Assembly (NCBI GenBank): GCA_003402285.1
Contig: QFXG01000031.1
Span: forward strand, 104,713 to 168,712
Length of the DNA stretch: 64,000 nucleotides
Reading direction: 5' to 3'
DNA from: Candidatus Nitrotoga sp. SPKER
GTDB lineage: Bacteria > Pseudomonadota > Gammaproteobacteria > Burkholderiales > Gallionellaceae
Of the stretch, positions 58,091 to 64,000 are shown in pieces. Every line of letters begins with the position of its first letter. Position 1 is the first letter of the stretch. The translations under genes were made by a program, and so were the position numbers. The notes below the pieces were generated by a model. It was not told the origin of the DNA. It worked only from the letters and a program-made list of their open reading frames with translations, and searched no databases.

Positions 58091-58318
58091 TCAGCTCTGC
58101 TCAATCAATCGAGCAATATCTCCACGGCAACCTGAACAAACGCCGACCAGCAACAAGTCTCCGGCTTTGACTACTCCAGAAAAATTGGTGATCGTGACTG
58201 CGTGGCCACATTTGCCGCACCAGACACTGGAGAGCAGTTTTTTGCGTGCGTCAGGTGGAATGGCTGCCCACAACTTGGCTGCGGGATCATTAAATTTGGG
58301 GATGGATTCGGTGGGCAT
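58091..58318 (-). CDS. Hypothetical zinc-ribbon-like protein
   Basis: 75 aa, CGKCGHAVTI...GVCSGCRGDI. Confidence 0.5.
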   Translation of the reverse strand: MPTESIPKFNDPAAKLWAAIPPDARKKLLSSVWCGKCGHAVTITNFSGVVKAGDLLLVGVCSGCRGDIARLIEQS

Positions 58319-58528
58319 GACAAATTATAAAGAAAATATTGGTCAGAGTGGTTGTCAATTCTAGGCATGGTGAATTAAGAATTCGCTATTCGCAAATTGC
58401 CAAAACTGTTGCGTGAGCAGCTGAGCTCGCTGAATCTGGTTTATATCTGATGGACAATGTCACTATCCTTTAATGCTAAACTTCAAATCACTGCATGGTG
58501 CAGTAGCCAACTACGGAGAATAAATCAC

Positions 58529-58813
58529 ATGAACCGCAAAGAACTGATCGACGCCCTGGCAACAAAGACAGGCAGCACCAAGGCTGACGCTGACCGCAAC
58601 ATTGCAGCACTGATTGACATCATCACCACCACACTCAAGAAGGGCGACAACATCGCACTGGTCGGTTTCGGTACATTCGAGGTACGCAAGCGCGCAGCGC
58701 GCAATGGTCGCAACCCAGCAACAGGCGCGGCACTGAAGATTAAGGCATCCAAGGCACCAGCATTCAAGGCCGGCGCTACTCTCAAGGCTGCTGTGAACGG
58801 CGGAAAGAAATAA
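58529..58813 (+). CDS. hup: HU-family DNA-binding protein
   Basis: MNRKELIDALATKTGSTKADADRNIAALIDIITTTLKKGDNIALVGFGTFEVRKRAARNGRNPATG. Confidence 0.95.
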   Translation: MNRKELIDALATKTGSTKADADRNIAALIDIITTTLKKGDNIALVGFGTFEVRKRAARNGRNPATGAALKIKASKAPAFKAGATLKAAVNGGKK

Positions 58814-58893
58814 ATACCCCACAAGCAACTGCTGGGGCATCTTGGTGGTTGCGTTTCTGAATGTCGGCTTCGGGGCTGTGTGGCAATGAAACC

Positions 58894-59148
58894 ATGAAGG
58901 AAATCCTACAGTACCTGATAAAACATGGGGAACGGCTGGACACGGACATCGCTGAAGCTACAGGTATCTCACTTGCCACCGTGCGTTTGCAGTTAGCAGA
59001 ACTTGTTGCCAAATGTGAAGTTGTGGCGTGCCATTCAATCAGGTTTAAGAATGACAAGAAAATCGAGGGAACAATTTACAGGGTAGCTGGATATACACCT
59101 CCAGCATCGCCGGGCAGGAAATCGAAAACACAGTTGAAGTTATCGTAG
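58894..59148 (+). CDS. Small winged-helix/HTH protein
   Basis: MKEILQYLIKHGERLDTDIAEATGISLATVRLQLAELVAKCEVVACHS. Confidence 0.6.
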   Translation: MKEILQYLIKHGERLDTDIAEATGISLATVRLQLAELVAKCEVVACHSIRFKNDKKIEGTIYRVAGYTPPASPGRKSKTQLKLS

Positions 59149-59173
59149 ATGAACCCCAATCCAACTTCATCCA

Positions 59174-59731
59174 TTAATGTAAAATTGTCGGCGGCTCGTC
59201 GTTTTCCTTCTTGGGCAGCAGGTGCATAAATCGGCCTTCAACTTCCTTGAAATAGCGGAACTCGACTACCCCAATTGTCCGTTTCTTTTTGGAAATCCCC
59301 TTGGGCTTGATCAGCGGTTGTGCGGCCCACACCCCACGCCTCGTTTCCAGCGTAAACGAGCACGTGTCTATCGCGTAGGGCGAGGCGCCTATGCTTCCGT
59401 ACTTGTCGAGGATCGCGTTCATCTGAGGTATTTTGTTTGGCCGAAGCGTCCATGCTTCCATAATCGCGAACACAAAATCAGCATCCAATGCCAACGCCGC
59501 TGACTTTATCATCCGCGCAGATTGATCTTTGTCCACGACGCTTTCAGGATGAATCATCACCGGGATAACTTCTTTGGTGGTCAGATTGCCAACGAAGGCG
59601 AATGCCTGAAGTTTTTCACCGGCCTCCAGAAAGCCTCGCGCCTTGTCGATCAGCGAACTGATGATGTCCATGTACGCTTGCGGTGGGGTGCTAATGGGTG
59701 CCTCAATCATTTTTTCCTCAATATTTGCCAC
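59174..59731 (-). CDS. Hypothetical protein
   Basis: 185-aa ORF with good coding character; no recognised motif. Confidence 0.5.
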   Translation of the reverse strand: MANIEEKMIEAPISTPPQAYMDIISSLIDKARGFLEAGEKLQAFAFVGNLTTKEVIPVMIHPESVVDKDQSARMIKSAALALDADFVFAIMEAWTLRPNKIPQMNAILDKYGSIGASPYAIDTCSFTLETRRGVWAAQPLIKPKGISKKKRTIGVVEFRYFKEVEGRFMHLLPKKENDEPPTILH

Positions 59732-60111
59732 CGGTCGTGCAAACCGGGGAACGTGCGGTGATGTTCGCTGAGTGCCAGCGTATAGGCGTTGAGGCGTTCG
59801 AAATCGGCGCTGAGCACATCGAAAAACTCCTTGGTCGCCGTGTTGCCGCCTTTCTCTTAGCCTTCGAGAATCATAACCTGTCCGGAGCGCATCGCGTGAG
59901 CGACCTGTTAGCCGAACGGCGTGTCGAGGTTCGGCCAGATCAGCACCACCATGTCGAAACTGCCTGGCAGCAGCGCAACAGCATCACCATGGTGATCAAG
60001 GCGAAACACGGATCGCATGGGATAACCGCGCTTCTAGTCGCGAGGTTGCTTATAGGTAAGCAATGGATTGGGCAGAGATGCGAAGTACATCATAGCCGAT
60101 CACGTTACCCA

Positions 60112-60157
60112 AAAAGTGTCATTCCTGATAACTCTTATTATCAGGAATGGCACTTTT
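60112..60157. terminator. Strong bidirectional terminator-like hairpin, 20-bp arms
   Basis: AAAAGTGTCATTCCTGATAA / TTATCAGGAATGGCACTTTT, one G-U, 6-nt loop. Confidence 0.7.
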
Positions 60158-60705
60158 CGCGACCAAGTCGGCAGCGCGCATTTACACTGACTACGAAGCC
60201 ATATAAAAATACACAGAAACATGCTGTGAACCAGCCAGATATTGCGATAGCATGGCGCACCAACCACGCAAGAAGAAAAAAATATGGACAAACTACTGGA
60301 GGGGCTGGAACGCCATGAGCGGATGGCAAACATCATCGCTCAACAACCCGAATACATCAGGGATGACATTGCAAGCCTTGTGAAGGATGAGCAGAAGCCA
60401 GGATCGTTTGGTGATCTGATCAAGCGTTCCGTTGAACTGGCAGGTGCTCACAATGAGTTTCAAGGCTCGAACGTGGTATCGATGATCGGCAGGTGCTCCA
60501 GAAATAATGACGGACGCGGTCATGCTACTTGTCCGAGTAACTGAGTTGCAGCGTTTATTTCCGCACCATGTCGACAGAGCACCCACAGTACGTCCCCAGA
60601 GCATTTGCCAATCGCTAACTGCGCCGATCTTGTTGGCCACAGCGCCTACAGTACGTCTTTGGGGGCGGGCTCTGGAAAGGGTGGCAGCAGAACGCCAGTC
60701 CCTAC

Positions 60706-60721
60706 GGTACGATATCGTACC
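60706..60721. repeat. 16-bp perfect palindrome GGTACGATATCGTACC
   Basis: Read directly; related GTACG-containing words near 60583 and 60646. Confidence 0.5.
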
Positions 60722-60983
60722 CAACAACAGTTTGATTGCAACTGCTTTGCGAATACAATTATGACCTACCAGCTAGGTTCAGGTGTTGGTAATCTGGGCC
60801 TTAAATAGCCATAGCAAAGTAGTATTTTCGAACATGGTACAAGCAATGGTATTATCAAGTTTCTAAAATAAAATTACCTGTAAAATCAATTTGATGAGTG
60901 TCTAGTTTACAATTGAGTGGGAATAATTTAGCCTGTTCGAAGGCTTATCGAGCGCTATCAAAAAAACAATAGGAATACATTGA

Positions 60984-62663
60984 TTAGATAAAACCCACAG
61001 CCTCAGCTGTAGGCGCATCCGAGACTACCACCTGATTGCGTCCGGCATGCTTGGCATTATAAAGAGCCTTGTCAGATGCCTCAATTAATTTGGTAACATC
61101 CCGAAACTGAGATATATCAGCGATCCCACAACTAAATGTAACGCTAAATTCTTTTCCATCCGCGAGATAACGCAAATTGGAGAAATTCTTACGTATCGTA
61201 TCCAAGACTTGTAGTGCCGCCGTTCTATCAACATTAACCAAGACTACCGCAAATTCTTCCCCTCCATATCGTCCGACCAAGTCACTCGCGCGCAATCGCT
61301 GTTTAAGCAACCGCGCAAGGCTTTTAATTATACGATCCCCAATAGGATGACCATAGGCATCATTAATCTGCTTGAAGTGATCAATGTCGATCATCGCAAA
61401 AGCCAAAGGTATCCCATGCCGTTTTGACCGAACAACTTCGCGATCCAACTCGTCCTTTATAGCAGTGTGATTAAACAATCCGGTCAAACTATCGCGCAAC
61501 ACGAGAGAACGTAGAATAAGGGAGCGTTGTATACGGCTATTTACCGAAGAAATCAGATGTTGTGGTTGTATTGGTTTGGCAAGAAAATCATCACCGCCTA
61601 AGCTCATAGCAACCAACTGCTTGTCGAGATCGATTTCGGCCGAAAGAAATACTATCGGAATGCTGACAAAGGCATCAAGTTGTCGAATAACCTTAGCTAA
61701 ATCCATTCCATTGTATTCCGGCATATACAGATCGATCAAGATCAAATCGGGAGCAAACTCAAGTAAAACTTTAATCAAATTAAGCGGGTTATGAACTACC
61801 ATTGGCACCATTCCAGCTTGTTCCAGTACCGTAGCATAGTAGGCGGCAAGTGATTCCGAATCATCAATGATCATGACACGGTATGGCACAGTTGTTAAAG
61901 TCGATGTCAAAGCATCGAGCTTATCGATCAGTTTGCCAATATTTATTGGTTTACTTAAATAGGCGATGCCACCCGCACGTGCGGCTTCAAGTCTTATCAC
62001 AAATTCATCGTGTACCGTGATAAAAATTACAGGGAATGGCGTATCTCGTCCTGCTTGAATTTCCTTTATGACCTCAACTCCACCCAAGCTATTATCGGGA
62101 AAAGAAATGTCAGTCAATATCACCGCGTCAGCAGTTCGCTGCATGGCAACCCGAAAATCGGCCAGCGTATAAAACACTGTAACTTCATAACCAAAATAGC
62201 CGAGTTGAACTTTCAGTTCCTCTGCCTGCTCGGGATCATCCTCCAATAAAAAAATGTGACGAGGACTGCGAGCATCATAGTTGGGTGGCGCAATTGCGAT
62301 CGAACCAGCTTGGTCATTAAACAAAGTTTCTCTGTAAATAGCCACTTGACGTAGCTCACGCATCAATTTCTGTATATGCTGATATTGCTCTTCACTCAAT
62401 GCTGTTTTTATCTGAATAACTTGCTTTAAATATTCTTCCAGATTACGTGCCGCATCACTGAGTAAAACAAACCCAAAGGTTTTTCCTGACCCGGTCAAGC
62501 TATGCACCATGCGATACAAGATTTGAAAACCCTCCCCATCCCAACTATTCTGAGACAACTGCTCCCACATCTCTTCGATATGTTTAAGTTTTTCAGGTAA
62601 TTGTACGGCGTAGGCATCGCATAGACGTTCTAATTTTGATTGTAATACGTTTGGATCAGTCAT
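60984..62663 (-). CDS. HPt-REC-REC-GGDEF protein (putative diguanylate cyclase response regulator)
   Basis: HSLTGSGKTFG HPt-like motif, two receiver domains (ILTDISFPDN; LILIDLYMPEYNG), RYGGEEFAVVL. Confidence 0.9.
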   Translation of the reverse strand: MTDPNVLQSKLERLCDAYAVQLPEKLKHIEEMWEQLSQNSWDGEGFQILYRMVHSLTGSGKTFGFVLLSDAARNLEEYLKQVIQIKTALSEEQYQHIQKLMRELRQVAIYRETLFNDQAGSIAIAPPNYDARSPRHIFLLEDDPEQAEELKVQLGYFGYEVTVFYTLADFRVAMQRTADAVILTDISFPDNSLGGVEVIKEIQAGRDTPFPVIFITVHDEFVIRLEAARAGGIAYLSKPINIGKLIDKLDALTSTLTTVPYRVMIIDDSESLAAYYATVLEQAGMVPMVVHNPLNLIKVLLEFAPDLILIDLYMPEYNGMDLAKVIRQLDAFVSIPIVFLSAEIDLDKQLVAMSLGGDDFLAKPIQPQHLISSVNSRIQRSLILRSLVLRDSLTGLFNHTAIKDELDREVVRSKRHGIPLAFAMIDIDHFKQINDAYGHPIGDRIIKSLARLLKQRLRASDLVGRYGGEEFAVVLVNVDRTAALQVLDTIRKNFSNLRYLADGKEFSVTFSCGIADISQFRDVTKLIEASDKALYNAKHAGRNQVVVSDAPTAEAVGFI

Positions 62664-63043
62664 GATCGCTCCCATATCTCCTGCACCCTGCTTGCCAGAA
62701 GCATCGGATCGAAAGGTTTGTGAATGACATCAATTACACCAAGTCCCTTGTAGCCTGCAACCTCACCAGGTTGAACTTTTGCGGTCATAAAAATTACCGG
62801 TGTATTGACAAATTGAGGCAGTGCACGCAACATTTTAAGCGTACTTGGCCCATCCATACCTGGCATCATCACGTCTAGCAAAAACAGCTGGGGTTGAAAC
62901 CCAGGTGCTCGCTGCAGAGCCTCATCACCCGAACTGCATATCTCCATGGTGTAGCCGCCCACTGCTTCCAAGGCAAGGCGCGCCACCATCTGGATATCCG
63001 GCTCATCTTCCACATACAAAATGCGCACTAACTTGTCTCCCAT
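62660..63043 (-). CDS. Single-domain response regulator (CheY-like)
   Basis: RILYVEDEPDIQMVARLAL...LFLLDVMMPGMDG...VIFMTAK...IHKPFDP. Confidence 0.92.
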   Translation of the reverse strand: MGDKLVRILYVEDEPDIQMVARLALEAVGGYTMEICSSGDEALQRAPGFQPQLFLLDVMMPGMDGPSTLKMLRALPQFVNTPVIFMTAKVQPGEVAGYKGLGVIDVIHKPFDPMLLASRVQEIWERS

Positions 63044-63230
63044 ACGACCCCTTTCTATTGAGACATATCGCTATTTTGTCCAACGCTTCAGATACTTTAT
63101 CCATTTGCATTCTGGCCGTTGGATGCTTCATCAATCACTGGATAATCCTCGCTACGCAAAATAATTCAATATCACACACCTGCTGTCATTATCCGCCACT
63201 ATTATCAGATATTTTGCTGATTTCACCATA

Positions 63231-64000
63231 CTATTCAACCCCGATCAATCGTTTTATAGTTGCCAGCAATTGTGCATCGCTGGTGCGTGATTTCACCATC
63301 AAGGACGCCACATTCCGGATTTCTTCTCGCCCAACTTCACGGGCTGAAAATACCATCACCGGAATCGGCGGCGTTGCGCCATTCAATATAGATAGTAGCT
63401 CTTGGCCCGAGCCGTCAGGCAAGGTGAGGTCAAGAATGACCAGGTCGTAACGGCATTGCTTAAGCAGGTGCCTGGCATCGGCAAGCATTCCGGCATGATC
63501 GAGGTCTGCCATATCACCTACGAGTCCATGCATCACTTTAAAGATATCCGGGTCGTCTTCGACATGCAATACCCGGGGACGGATGCCAGAAAACCGCCCC
63601 ACTGCACGTCTGATCGCCAACACCATTTGCTCTTTGTCGATCGGTTTAGTTATCCAGTCTATGATGCTGTACGCCTCGCCGTTCAATTCCAGACTACCCG
63701 CAATCGCCCTGGCCGAAACCACTACAATCGGTAATTTAACGGTTTTCTCTTCCATGCGTAGTTCTCGGATAAAGGCGATGCCGTCCTGACCAGGCAGTGA
63801 TAGATCCAAGGTCATGGCCGCATAATGATGCTGTGCCAGCATGTGTTTTGCCTGTACGGTATCGTAGGCGACATCGGCCACGAATCCATCCTGTTCCAGC
63901 ATAAAATGCAGCAATGCGGCAATAAGGCGATCATCCTCACAAATGAGTATCCGCTTGGTTTTTTCTTCTATTTTGTCAGAAGAAACGTCGGCTCTCTTTG
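63231..64000 (-). CDS. Double receiver-domain protein, probably the C-terminus of a larger sensor/regulator, cut by the window edge
   Basis: Frame continues past 63914 to the edge (KTKRILICEDDRLIAALLHFML); two REC domains (TLDLSLPGQDG; ILDLTLPDGSG). Confidence 0.8.
   Translation of the reverse strand, partial: KRADVSSDKIEEKTKRILICEDDRLIAALLHFMLEQDGFVADVAYDTVQAKHMLAQHHYAAMTLDLSLPGQDGIAFIRELRMEEKTVKLPIVVVSARAIAGSLELNGEAYSIIDWITKPIDKEQMVLAIRRAVGRFSGIRPRVLHVEDDPDIFKVMHGLVGDMADLDHAGMLADARHLLKQCRYDLVILDLTLPDGSGQELLSILNGATPPIPVMVFSAREVGREEIRNVASLMVKSRTSDAQLLATIKRLIGVE

Noticed and set aside
59698-60318. 206-aa + strand ORF
   Set aside because: Composition and the opposite strand (fragments like HAMRSGQVMILEG*EKGGNTATKEFFDVLSADFERLNAYTLALSEHHRT) suggest it is antisense to a decayed - strand gene; family could not be identified, so neither was listed as a CDS.
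60284-60544. 86-aa ORF MDKLLEGLERHERMANIIAQQPEYIRDDIASLV...
   Set aside because: Plausible start but tail looks non-coding and no family was recognised; not enough support to list.

Overview
The window is a segment of a large conjugative or integrative element, probably betaproteobacterial (inferred from gene content). From left to right it contains: (1) MPF_F/SXT-like conjugation genes: a TraD coupling protein cut by the window edge, a DUF4400-like protein, an S26 signal peptidase, a MobH-type TraI relaxase, TraW, TraU, TrbC and a TraN-like protein in two ORFs. These are interrupted by an AbiEi/AbiEii toxin-antitoxin pair and a large STAND NTPase with a C-terminal PD-(D/E)XK-like motif. (2) A MazF/PemK-type toxin-antitoxin pair and a truncated ihfB-like fragment. 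(3) A phosphorothioation island: dndBCDE on the + strand and dptF-dptG-dptH on the - strand. The dpt operon continues without a real gap into an HNH nuclease gene and a second DGQHR (DndB-like) gene. (4) A recombination, anti-restriction and PRTRC region: RecE-like nuclease, giant methylase/helicase, RecT, SSB, TOPRIM protein, RadC, ArdC, ParB and PRTRC E/C/F/B/A/ThiF. ArdC is split by a group II intron. Almost every gene or gene group here is preceded by a variant of the same two-hairpin leader, and the second hairpin buries the Shine-Dalgarno sequence. (5) An HU gene, small ORFs, and a response regulator/diguanylate cyclase cluster at the right edge. The strongest candidates for under-described biology are the family of at least 14 covarying RNA leaders, the dptFGH-HNH-DGQHR extension, the STAND-nuclease, and the ubiquitin-like PRTRC module. 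All calls come from reading the sequence; no database search was run.
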